From assembly GCA_964591605.1 (NCBI GenBank), contig CAZQEN010000172.1, positions 1-15,509 of the forward strand: a stretch of 15,509 nt of DNA. The letters run 5' to 3'. The translations under genes were made by a program, and so were the position numbers. The notes below the pieces were generated by a model that saw only the letters and a program-made list of their open reading frames with translations, was not told the DNA's origin and made no database searches. Source of the DNA: CAYLLT01 sp964591605. Its GTDB lineage: Bacteria; Planctomycetota; Phycisphaerae; UBA1845; PWPN01. Positions 8,370 to 15,373 of this stretch are shown in pieces. Within the stretch, counting starts at the first letter, position 1. The number at the start of each line of letters is the position of its first letter.

Positions 8370-11300
8370 ATGAGCAGCATCCTTCTGCCCCATGAAATCG
8401 ACGCGGCCTTGCGGCAGATCCGCCACCGATCCCGCTGGCTGGATGCCGCCAACGGCCTTCTGCTCTCTGCGGCCGCACTATTGGCCGCCACCCTCATCGC
8501 CATCGGCATCGACGCGCTCGTCATCCTCTTCGAACCATGGGCCCGGACCCTGCTCACCGTCACCGCGCTGGCCTTGGCGTCAGCGGTGCTGATTCTGTAC
8601 TGCCTCCGCCCCCTGCTGACCCCTCGACCCCGCTCGATCGTGGCGCAGCAGGTCGAAGCGCACGTGCCCGCCCTCCAGGAACGCTGGAGCACCGTGGCCG
8701 AGCTTGCCGAAAGCGCCGACCCGCCCTGCATCCGGGGAAGCGATCGCCTCATCGAGCAGGTCACCCGGGAAGCCGTGGCTCTCCACGGCGCGGTGGATCC
8801 TGGACGCATTGCCAGCCCGCGTCGTCTGCGCAGACCGGCCATCGTGTTCGCCGCCGCCCTGTTGGCATTCGGGATCATCGCCCTCGCCTGGCCGATCCAG
8901 ACCGGCATCCTGCTGCAGCGTTTTTGTGCCCCGACCCGCCCCATCTCGCTCACGCAACTGACCAGCCTCAGCGGCCTGCAAACCGTGGCCCGCGGCGAGC
9001 GCGTGACGCTTCAGGCCGCCATGAGCGGTCGTTTGCGCTCCAGCGGCGAGCTCCTCATGCGATCCGGCGCATCCGATCAGAGAGTGGACCTCCTGGCAGC
9101 GGCAGACTCGCACGTCCTCTCCCACGAAATACGCTCTGCCGAGGCCTCCTTCGACTACTGTTTCCGAGCGGGCGACGGTCAGACCCCCTGGCAGCGCATC
9201 ACCGTCGCCGAACGCCCCAGCATCGCCGAAGCGCATTATCGCCTCACCCCGCCCACTTACAGCCGCCTGCCCGAAGATGAGAAAGACACGCTCCCGACGC
9301 GGCTCCACGCCCTGCAAGGCAGTGAGCTCACCCTGAGCATCACGCCGACCAAGCCGCTGGCCCGGCTCGAACTCCAGTTTGAAGACGAGAGCCGCGCTCA
9401 ACTGGCCAGACATGCAGAGTCTTACGTCTATCAGACCACACTTGAGAGCAGCATGTCGTTCAGCATCGTGCTGACCGACGACCTGGGCCTCACGAACCTC
9501 TCGCCCCCCCGTTGCCGCATCACTGTCTTCGAAGACAAGCCCCCCACCGTGCAGATCACCGAGCCAGCCCGTGAGGTGGCCGTGCGCCCGGATGAAAAAC
9601 TGCCCATCGCATTCGAAGCACGCGACGATCTGGGCGTATCTTCGGCGGAGCTCATCGTCACCACCGGTGAAGGCCCGGATGAAAAGGTCGTGCAGGAGGT
9701 GCCGATCCCGCTCGGGAAACAGGAAGGCGCCAGACGCGTCCGCGGCCGCGCCGAGCTCGATCTGAAGCCGCTCGCCCTCCAGCATGGCGATCGACTCAGC
9801 TATGCCGTGCGTGTCCGGGATACCCGGGATGCCGCCGCCGTCGGTGAGCGTGATACGGGCATCGGTGCGACCACCCGGCCAGCCGATCTCGCCCAGGGCG
9901 ACGCCACGTCTCAACCGGCGCAGGCCGCCGCGGCTTCCACCGCACCGGCCGCCGGCAATCAGGCCCTCGCCGCGGGAGCCACCCAGCCTTCCGGTGCCCC
10001 GGCCGGCACCGCCGATGCGCTCCAGAGTCAACCTGCCTTCGCGGCGGCCGATTCGCAACCCGCCTCGTCACAGCCCGCGCTGGCCCAGGCCCGCTCCGGC
10101 GACCGTCGCGATCAACAGAATCAGCGGAATGCCGGCGACGGTGCACAAGCCCGCGCCGACGGCTCAAGCCGCAGCCCGCAGAGTGGTCCGGCCAGGGAAG
10201 GCGCATCACCTCCGCCGGTCAACATGACCATGCGTCCGTACCCGGGCCAGGACAAAGAGCACGAGTCCGAATCACGCAAGCAGAGCCTCATCGTCGACAA
10301 GTGGGCCGGCACGTTCGAGGGCCAGGCCCGCGAGAAGCTGCGGATCGCCATCGATGAATACCTCGCCCGTCTCGACGCCGCCCTGGCCGCCGCCCAGAAG
10401 CATACGGAAGAACTGCGCCAGCCGCCGGCCACCGTTCCCGCCGCTCATCCCCCCGCACTGGCCCGCGCCAGGACCGCTCTCTCCCAGGCCGACCGCACCG
10501 TGGCCGAACTCCGCGCAAAGAGCGACGACACCCCCTACGCGTTCATGGGCCTTCAGCTTCACAACATCAAACAGGCCCACGTCGCGCCCGCCCAGCGTCA
10601 CCTCTCGAGCGTCACGACGCGCCCGGCCGACGACCCCGCCTCGCCCCACGATGTCGATCAGGCGTGGTATCACATCGTCCGCGCCCGCGAAGCCCTCGCC
10701 GGGCTGACCCGGAAATACGAGGAAATCAAACGTCAGGAAAAGACCGCCGAGGCCGCGGAGCGCATCAGCAAGATGCATCAGGTGTTTGTCGAGGACGTGA
10801 TGGCCCTCCTCGAACAGTCCAAACCGACGATCAACGCCCGAAGAAACAGAATGATCGAGATCACAGAAGAGTTCGCCAAAGCCATCCAGGAGCTCGCCGA
10901 GCAGGTCAAGAAGATGGATGCGGACCTGGCCAGAATCCTTGCCAACGACCCCGATCTGCTGCGCAAATTCCTTGATAGGGCCGAAACCACCAATCTGCGT
11001 GATGAGCTCACGAAACTCCACTGGCGCCAGCAGGACGTGCAGCAGCAGAGCGCCATCGCGACCACCCGGCCCGCGGAGGGCGGCGCCGCCATCACCGCCG
11101 AGTTCCTCATCGCCGTCGGCCGGCAGCAACAGCAGCTCGCCGAATACGCCGGCCGCTCGCACGACAAGATGGAGATCTGGATGCCCAAAGAGCCCGGTCC
11201 CGCCGCCGGCGGCCTCACGAAGGCCGCCGCCGACATCGGCGAGGCCGCCCGAATCCTGCATGACAGCGCCATCGCGGCCGCCGCACAGGAACTCGACCGC

Positions 11301-12365
11301 GCCGTCGAGCTCGCGACCCGGGCCGTCGAGCATCTGTCCGCTGCCCAGACCGAGGTCCTCGCCGTCTCCGCAAGCCCGGCCGCCAAAGATCCGACCGCCG
11401 CCCTCTTCAGCGCGCATCGCCTCACCGAGCTCGATCGGCTCCTGCTCGAAGAAAACGCCGCCATTCAGAAAGTGCGCGCGGTCAAGCTCAAGCGCGCCGG
11501 CCGGGCCCTCGGCCTCGAGCAGGTCCAGATCCGCCTGGCCACCATCGATCTCGCCGAACGCATCGCCAGGCAGTTGAGTTTTATCCAGGGTATTTCACCC
11601 GCCGCGGTCAAGAAGCTCGACGAACTCATCGGCATCCTCAATGGGCAGATCCCCGGGCACCAGCAGGAGGCCGGCATCGCCCTGCGCGTCGAGCGCTGGG
11701 ATCTGGCCCATCAGCATGCCGCCCGGGCCGTGGAGGGCTACGTTCTGGCGGAGAGAATCTACGATGAGGCGCTCACCCTGATCGAGAAAGTCCTCGCCGA
11801 CCGCGCTGCCCAGGTCCCGCCCATGGTCCCCCCGCCTCCGGCCCTCGAACAGCTCCTGGAGGCCCTCAAACGCGAGAAGGAAAACCTCGACAAGCTTGGG
11901 TTCGCTCCGCCGCGTCTCAACCTGCAGATCCTGAGCGACTGGGCCGGCGAAGGGGAAGGCGGCGGGGGCGGCCGCGGGCAGGACGGCCAGAGCAGCCAGC
12001 AGCAGAGAAACCAGGATGAGCAGGCCCGGCAGCGGGCGGCTCAGGCCCGCGCCGAGGCGGCCCGCAGAGAAGCCGAACGTGTCCAGAGACAGGCCCAGGA
12101 GGCCCGGCAGGATTCAGCCAATCAGCGCGATCGCATGCTGGCCGACGCACGGAGAATTGCGAAAACCAGACCGGCCGACGACGATGTCGCCAGCACCGAA
12201 GGTGCCCGCGGCAACACCTCCGGCCAGGAGCGGGACTTCAACATCTTCGTCTCGAAGCTCGAAGAGGACATCACCCAGGCCCGCGGCACCAACCCGCCCT
12301 CTCAGTACAAGGAGGCCATCCAGTCCTACTTCGAGGTCATCAGCAACCAGCCCTCTGGGAAGTGA
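8370..12365 (+). CDS. DUF4175-like giant membrane protein with coiled coils
   Basis: This 1331-residue protein starts at ATG 8370, 7 bp after AAGGAG (8357-8362). Three hydrophobic helices lie near 27-53, 58-79 and 156-176, a layout like DUF4175 proteins found at the end of MoxR/VWA operons. Residues about 190-495 are a beta-rich, probably periplasmic region containing YRLTPPTYSRLP and FEARDDLGVSSAEL, typical of that family. Residues 500-616 are a low-complexity Ala/Gln/Pro/Ser linker full of SQPA and TRPA motifs. Residues about 640-1190 are mostly long charged helices, likely coiled coil. A glycine run near 1195-1205 precedes a Gln/Arg/Glu-rich helix with RREAERVQRQAQEARQ. The final segment, YKEAIQSYFEVIS, looks like a short folded motif. 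It probably spans the periplasm and scaffolds the VWA complex. This role is inferred from architecture and position only. Confidence 0.85.
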   Translation: MSSILLPHEIDAALRQIRHRSRWLDAANGLLLSAAALLAATLIAIGIDALVILFEPWARTLLTVTALALASAVLILYCLRPLLTPRPRSIVAQQVEAHVPALQERWSTVAELAESADPPCIRGSDRLIEQVTREAVALHGAVDPGRIASPRRLRRPAIVFAAALLAFGIIALAWPIQTGILLQRFCAPTRPISLTQLTSLSGLQTVARGERVTLQAAMSGRLRSSGELLMRSGASDQRVDLLAAADSHVLSHEIRSAEASFDYCFRAGDGQTPWQRITVAERPSIAEAHYRLTPPTYSRLPEDEKDTLPTRLHALQGSELTLSITPTKPLARLELQFEDESRAQLARHAESYVYQTTLESSMSFSIVLTDDLGLTNLSPPRCRITVFEDKPPTVQITEPAREVAVRPDEKLPIAFEARDDLGVSSAELIVTTGEGPDEKVVQEVPIPLGKQEGARRVRGRAELDLKPLALQHGDRLSYAVRVRDTRDAAAVGERDTGIGATTRPADLAQGDATSQPAQAAAASTAPAAGNQALAAGATQPSGAPAGTADALQSQPAFAAADSQPASSQPALAQARSGDRRDQQNQRNAGDGAQARADGSSRSPQSGPAREGASPPPVNMTMRPYPGQDKEHESESRKQSLIVDKWAGTFEGQAREKLRIAIDEYLARLDAALAAAQKHTEELRQPPATVPAAHPPALARARTALSQADRTVAELRAKSDDTPYAFMGLQLHNIKQAHVAPAQRHLSSVTTRPADDPASPHDVDQAWYHIVRAREALAGLTRKYEEIKRQEKTAEAAERISKMHQVFVEDVMALLEQSKPTINARRNRMIEITEEFAKAIQELAEQVKKMDADLARILANDPDLLRKFLDRAETTNLRDELTKLHWRQQDVQQQSAIATTRPAEGGAAITAEFLIAVGRQQQQLAEYAGRSHDKMEIWMPKEPGPAAGGLTKAAADIGEAARILHDSAIAAAAQELDRAVELATRAVEHLSAAQTEVLAVSASPAAKDPTAALFSAHRLTELDRLLLEENAAIQKVRAVKLKRAGRALGLEQVQIRLATIDLAERIARQLSFIQGISPAAVKKLDELIGILNGQIPGHQQEAGIALRVERWDLAHQHAARAVEGYVLAERIYDEALTLIEKVLADRAAQVPPMVPPPPALEQLLEALKREKENLDKLGFAPPRLNLQILSDWAGEGEGGGGGRGQDGQSSQQQRNQDEQARQRAAQARAEAARREAERVQRQAQEARQDSANQRDRMLADARRIAKTRPADDDVASTEGARGNTSGQERDFNIFVSKLEEDITQARGTNPPSQYKEAIQSYFEVISNQPSGK
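9867..10218 (+). repeat. Low-complexity SQPA/TRPA linker within the giant membrane protein
   Basis: This stretch codes for residues about 500-616. It contains TTRPAD, TSQPAQ, TQPSG, LQSQPA, DSQPASSQPA and related units between Ala-rich runs, then an Arg/Asp/Gln-rich part. The composition predicts disorder. The motif also appears outside this block (TTRPADD and TTRPAEG in the coiled-coil region, KTRPADD near the C-terminus) and in the lipoprotein gene. Confidence 0.7.
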
Positions 12366-12463
12366 TAAGAACTTATTAGATCTATTGCCGGTTCTCTCTC
12401 ACACTGGGGTTGCCGGATCTCGAATCTCAGGTTTCGAATCTCAGTCCGAGTCCCCTTCCCGCT
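12366..12463. other. Convergent intergenic region with diverged heptamer-like repeats
   Basis: The 98 bp between the two convergent gene sets hold no gene and no strong terminator hairpin. The 11-bp TCGAATCTCAG occurs twice (12420-12430 and 12434-12444), offset by 14 bp, i.e. twice seven. Read on the - strand this gives units ATTCGAA, ACCTGAG, ATTCGAG and ATCCGGC, which may be a degenerate relative of the heptamer array at 14323-14486. A short imperfect ATAAG-AA-CTTAT hairpin follows the stop of the giant gene. Confidence 0.45.
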
Positions 12464-13147
12464 CTACCGCCGCATATGACAATTCGTCAGCTCGCACCAC
12501 TGACAGGGCACCCCGCGCTCGATCACCCGGTCAGCCGGCCCGATCCCCAGCAGGCCCGAAACACTCTTGATCGGATGCATCATCATCGTCGACGACAGCG
12601 TCACCCCGATCTTCTCCGCGCGGACGATCTCAAACAGCGGCTTCTGCTGGTCGAGGCCCATCCCGCAATACCCCGGACTGAACGGCGGCGTCACCGCCTC
12701 TCGCGGGCTGGCTTCGACGCCGAGCAGATGCTGCGTGAGCGCATCCGTCGCCAGGTCGGCCGCCGCCGACCCGATCGCGTCCCACGCGAAGCCTTCCAGC
12801 AGGTCGCCCCGCTCCATCAGCATCCGCGATTTCGTCTCGAAAGTATCCCCCACCGTCAGCACATACGCGGCCACCCGCGTGGCCGGCTCGAGGAATCCGG
12901 CGATCGGGCCCTCGATCGGCGGGCAGCCCGAAAGCTCGATCCGCGTCGAAGTCATCAGCCCGATCGCATGCACGACGTACACGCAGCGGGCATGAATCGT
13001 CTCGCCCACCTGTGCGAGCGCCCTGCCCGCCTCCTCCTGAATGTGTGCGGGCACTCTCCGTGCATCGCGGCACGCCATCGCCCGCAGCAGGTCGGACATT
13101 CCGACGTGAACCGGCAGCTCAACGCACCGCTGGGGAGATTCGCTCAT
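12464..13147 (-). CDS. Stand-alone MetH reactivation-domain-like protein with C-terminal CX2CX4C
   Basis: This 227-residue protein resembles the activation domain of cobalamin-dependent methionine synthase (MetH), which binds AdoMet and helps reductively remethylate inactive cob(II)alamin. The family-like parts are residues about 90-140 (VAAYVLTVGDTFE, then AWDAIGSAAAD) and 156-195: SPGYCGMGLDQQKPLF followed by IGVTLSSTMMMHPIKS. These match the PGY...DQQ and MxPxxS features of such domains. It lacks MetH's catalytic and cobalamin modules, so it acts as a separate subunit. The C-terminus has Cys215, Cys218 and Cys223 (CX2CX4C), which could bind iron-sulfur or zinc. MetH itself does not need these. 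It starts with ATG inside an ATGA overlap with the upstream methyltransferase gene, showing translational coupling. Its likely role is to reactivate the corrinoid protein of this cluster; direct evidence is lacking. Confidence 0.88.
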   Translation of the reverse strand: MSESPQRCVELPVHVGMSDLLRAMACRDARRVPAHIQEEAGRALAQVGETIHARCVYVVHAIGLMTSTRIELSGCPPIEGPIAGFLEPATRVAAYVLTVGDTFETKSRMLMERGDLLEGFAWDAIGSAAADLATDALTQHLLGVEASPREAVTPPFSPGYCGMGLDQQKPLFEIVRAEKIGVTLSSTMMMHPIKSVSGLLGIGPADRVIERGVPCQWCELTNCHMRR

Positions 13148-14304
13148 CGCAGCTTCCTCGCCCGCGCGGTGTCGATCATGGCCTTCACGTTCTCGACCGG
13201 CGAGAATGAGTCGATCTCGCAGCCAGGCATTACGCAGGCCGTCGTGTGCGGCAGCGTCGCGTCGATGAACTCGCTCACCATCTGCGTGATCTGCTCAGGT
13301 CTGCCGTGACAGGCAAGCTGCGTCGTCGGCGAATTCATCGCGCACTGGCGGCCCTTGAAGACCTTGGCGGCCTGCTCGAACCACGCCGGCCAGGTGAGCT
13401 CCTGGCCGTAATAGGGCATGTCGTACTGCACGGCCTTCACGCCCTTCCAGCTCGAGATCATCTCCAGGGCCTTGGGCAGGTTGTGCCCGCACACGTGCCA
13501 GAACACGTAGGGGAAGATCTCGCCGGCCTTCTCGATGAAAATGCGGTCCACGTCGCCGAACTTGTCAAGGTGTTTGGGCCCCCACGTCCGCGCTCCGCCG
13601 AAGCCGCAGAAGAACTGGCAGCCGTTCCTGGCCGCGAATTCGCGGTAAAACTCGAGCGCCCCCAGCCGCTCCTGCAGGCACAGATCCAGATAGTGTCTGA
13701 CCTTCGATTCCGGCTCGGTCACCATCCACTTGAGGAAGCGCTGCACCTCGACGATCGTCTCGGCATAGTTCGTGGGCGTGGCCGCCCCCACGATCACCGG
13801 CACCTGCCGGTCCATCTTCTCCTGGAACTCCAGGAGCTGCAGCATGTGCGGCGTGTAGTGCGTCACCGGCCGCGAGCCGTCAATGTACTTCTCGTAGGCC
13901 CTCGTCTCGTACAGGGCAATGGCATCGTCGAGCGTCTCAACCAGCGGCTTGAACATCAGGTAGTCGTTGTCGCCGCGGTGGATGAAGTGCTCGGGCCGCT
14001 TTTCGGGCGGAATGAAGTTCTCGATCTGGTGCGCGATGTCCACGTACATCCAGATGGCGTCGGTGCGCAAATCCGCCCACGTCTTGATGCACGCGTCCGT
14101 CGTCTTGTCGACGTCGTTGTAGATCTCCTTGTGCGTGTAGCCCGCGTACGTAATCTGCCAGTAGTCGAGCTCCGGCGCCACCGGCACGTAGTCCGTCCGC
14201 TGCAGATCAAACGCCCGTGCCATCCGCTCCCAGTGCGTCATCTCCCCGATCGGCTCGACCTTGCCCTTGAGCCGCGACACCCACCTGTCCACCACTGTGC
14301 TCAT
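13144..14304 (-). CDS. UroD-fold corrinoid methyltransferase
   Basis: Proteins of the uroporphyrinogen decarboxylase fold include true HemE and corrinoid methyltransferases such as MtaA and MtbA. This one (386 residues from ATG 14304) carries the methyltransferase zinc signature HxC...C: His270-Val-Cys272 in YVFWHVCGHN, and Cys362 in VMPGCEID, so methyl transfer rather than decarboxylation is expected. The zinc site would activate a thiol-type acceptor, or the protein could work on a substrate donor; these cannot be separated here. ATG 14304 is preferred because GGGAG lies 8 bp upstream. The longest ORF starts at ATG 14325, which lacks a ribosome-binding site and sits at the edge of the repeat element. 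The gene's stop overlaps the next gene's start (ATGA). It lies downstream of the corrinoid protein gene, its probable methyl-carrying partner. Confidence 0.9.
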   Translation of the reverse strand: MSTVVDRWVSRLKGKVEPIGEMTHWERMARAFDLQRTDYVPVAPELDYWQITYAGYTHKEIYNDVDKTTDACIKTWADLRTDAIWMYVDIAHQIENFIPPEKRPEHFIHRGDNDYLMFKPLVETLDDAIALYETRAYEKYIDGSRPVTHYTPHMLQLLEFQEKMDRQVPVIVGAATPTNYAETIVEVQRFLKWMVTEPESKVRHYLDLCLQERLGALEFYREFAARNGCQFFCGFGGARTWGPKHLDKFGDVDRIFIEKAGEIFPYVFWHVCGHNLPKALEMISSWKGVKAVQYDMPYYGQELTWPAWFEQAAKVFKGRQCAMNSPTTQLACHGRPEQITQMVSEFIDATLPHTTACVMPGCEIDSFSPVENVKAMIDTARARKLR

Positions 14305-14322
14305 GCTCCATACTCCCGGCTG

Positions 14323-14486
14323 CATTGCGGATTTCGGATTGCGAATTGCGGATTGATCTCGGGGGCGGATCGACCTCAGGAGCGCGGCAGTTTACTGCCG
14401 CACGTGCGGCAACAAGTTGCCGCGCTCCTTTGCGCGATTCGGAATTCGGCGATTCAATCCGCAATCCGAAATCCGCAATCCGCAAT
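14323..14486. repeat. Heptamer inverted-repeat element filling an operon gap
   Basis: The left arm starts with tandem heptamers ATTGCGG, ATTTCGG, ATTGCGA, ATTGCGG from 14324. The right arm carries the same heptamers inverted (14453-14486), again about four copies. A perfect 20-bp inverted match joins 14324-14343 with 14460-14479. A more degenerate heptamer stretch (ATTCGGA, ATTCGGC) occurs at 14437-14451. Between the arms lies a 52-bp palindromic core (14378-14429). There is no ORF of its own. The element occupies nearly all the space between the corrinoid gene's stop (14495) and the methyltransferase start. It resembles non-autonomous dispersed elements or short tandemly repeated repetitive sequences. 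Its copy number elsewhere in the genome is unknown. Confidence 0.8.
14378..14429. repeat. 52-bp double-hairpin palindromic core
   Basis: The two 26-bp halves are inverted copies differing at four positions, all transitions, so the whole can fold as one long hairpin. Each half can also fold alone: GCGGCAG-TTTA-CTGCCGC (14384-14401, 7-bp stem) and GCGGCAAC-AA-GTTGCCGC (14406-14423, 8-bp stem). The ends, AGGAGCGCGGCA and its complement, are perfect over 12 bp. In the - strand transcript of the corrinoid operon this would be a strong RNA structure just upstream of the methyltransferase ribosome-binding site. Confidence 0.8.
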
Positions 14487-14494
14487 CGATCGTT

Positions 14495-15145
14495 TCAGTT
14501 GCTCTCCTGAGCGAGAAGGCGCTTGATTTTCTCCACCGCCTTCCACGCGTCATCGCTCGCGTCGTCGGCCCCCATCGCCCGGGCCGCTTCGGCGCTGACG
14601 GCCGGCCCGCCGCAGATGATCTTGACCGACCCGCGCAGACCCGCCTGCTCGATCGCCGCCACCGTCGCTTTCGTGTGCATGAACGTCGAGGTCATGTACG
14701 TCCCGAGACCGACAATGTCCGGCTTGTGCTCCTGGATGGCCTTCACAAATTCGGCGTCGCTCTTGCTCTCGCCGATGTCGATGACGCGCAGGCCGCTGGC
14801 CTCAAACACCGGAATGGCCACGTTCTTGCCGACCGTGTGCACGTCGCCGTGGATGTTCCCCATGACCATCGTGCCGATGATGTGCGAGGCGTCGCCCGCC
14901 AACAGTGGCCGCACGACCTCCAGGCCGCCGAAGTACACGTCGCACGCGACCAACACCTCGGGCATGTACATTTCGCCGGAATTGAACTTCGTTCCGACGC
15001 GGCGCATGCCCTGTGAGAGGCCCTGGCTGAGTACTTCCGACGGGCGGAGCCCGCCGTCCAGTGCCTGCTGAACGAGCGGTTTGACGCCCTTCAGATCGAG
15101 GTTTTCAACGCAATCGGCCAGACGGTCCAGAAGGGCCTGTGACAT
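14495..15145 (-). CDS. Corrinoid (B12)-binding methyl-carrier protein
   Basis: This 216-residue protein matches MtbC/MtmC/MtgC-type corrinoid proteins, which carry a methyl group on cobalamin between two methyltransferases. Residues 1-85 form the helical cap domain, with the conserved-looking GEMYMPEVLVACD segment at 57-69. Residues about 88-216 are the Rossmann-like B12-binding domain. It has the DxHxxG signature at Asp101-Val-His103-Thr-Val-Gly106, where His103 should be the lower axial ligand to cobalt, followed by KN. GLGTYMTST (147-154) and ICGGPAVS (177-184) are the other nucleotide-tail contacts. The length and domain order are normal. The start ATG 15145 is supported by GAGGA at 15152-15156, 6 bp upstream. 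It is the first gene of a three-gene cluster. The identity of the methyl donor is unknown, and no substrate-specific MT1 such as MtmB, MtbB or MttB is seen in the window. Confidence 0.95.
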   Translation of the reverse strand: MSQALLDRLADCVENLDLKGVKPLVQQALDGGLRPSEVLSQGLSQGMRRVGTKFNSGEMYMPEVLVACDVYFGGLEVVRPLLAGDASHIIGTMVMGNIHGDVHTVGKNVAIPVFEASGLRVIDIGESKSDAEFVKAIQEHKPDIVGLGTYMTSTFMHTKATVAAIEQAGLRGSVKIICGGPAVSAEAARAMGADDASDDAWKAVEKIKRLLAQESN

Positions 15146-15307
15146 GAACGGTCCTCAACAGATGCCAGAGACGATGCGGTGACAGACACCGGCAGCGGCC
15201 GCGCGGACGCGCCGCCGGGATTACACAAGGATCGGGAGTCGTTGCAGAATGGAAGCGGGCACAGGTCATCGCGTGCGACTCAAAGAGGCAACTCAACGCT
15301 CTGATGG
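15146..15307 (-). other. Long 5' leader of the corrinoid operon
   Basis: If transcription starts about 7 bp downstream of the -10 box, the leader is roughly 155 nt. It contains a GC-rich imperfect hairpin at 15189-15218 (CCGGC paired with GCCGG, with inner pairing) that ends 33 bp before the ribosome-binding site. I do not recognise a cobalamin box or a SAM or SAH riboswitch core. No ORF with protein-like features is present. Confidence 0.35.
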
Positions 15308-15336
15308 ATTATACAGTAGCGCCGTCTGGGCGGCAA
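15308..15336 (-). promoter_or_regulatory. Sigma-70-type promoter for the corrinoid operon
   Basis: On the - strand, TTGCCG (-35, 15331-15336) and a perfect TATAAT (-10, 15308-15313) are separated by exactly 17 bp. The -35 matches consensus TTGACA at 4 of 6 positions. It points toward the corrinoid gene, in an AT-richer stretch of an otherwise GC-rich window. Confidence 0.6.
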
Positions 15337-15354
15337 CGAAGCGCCTTTGGGAGT

Positions 15355-15373
15355 GCGGTGGCTGTGACACCGC
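15355..15373. repeat. Intergenic hairpin upstream of the corrinoid promoter
   Basis: GCGGTG and CACCGC form a 6-bp stem around a 7-base loop. The preceding GGAGTGCGG (15350-15358) is nearly the same as GGAGCGCGG at the edge of the 14378-14429 core, which suggests a related repeat family. No T-tract follows. It lies about 20 bp upstream of the -35 box, so it could also be an operator. Confidence 0.5.

Noticed and set aside
8580..10058. 492-residue ORF on the - strand opposite the giant membrane protein
   Set aside because: Gly/Arg/Ala-rich translation without domain-like features; it is the complement of a well-supported gene with a good ribosome-binding site.
10272..11417. 381-residue ORF on the - strand opposite the coiled-coil region
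   Set aside because: Composition (Gly/Asp/Leu/Val-rich without motifs) is what the reverse complement of a charged coiled coil gives in high-GC DNA.
13144..14304. Uroporphyrinogen decarboxylase (HemE)
   Set aside because: The protein carries the zinc HxC...C motif of corrinoid methyltransferases and sits beside a corrinoid protein, so the heme enzyme is unlikely.
14378..14429. Core hairpins as a rho-independent terminator
   Set aside because: No T-tract follows on the - strand (the direction of transcription), and the downstream genes appear to belong to the same operon.
14323..14486. CRISPR array or insertion sequence
   Set aside because: The repeats are 7 bp in contiguous tandem without spacers, and there is no transposase ORF or direct target duplication that I can see.
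13246..14526. 426-residue + strand ORF opposite the methyltransferase
   Set aside because: It runs through the repeat element and into the next gene's complement, is Arg/His/Val-rich, and lies antisense to a gene with conserved zinc ligands.
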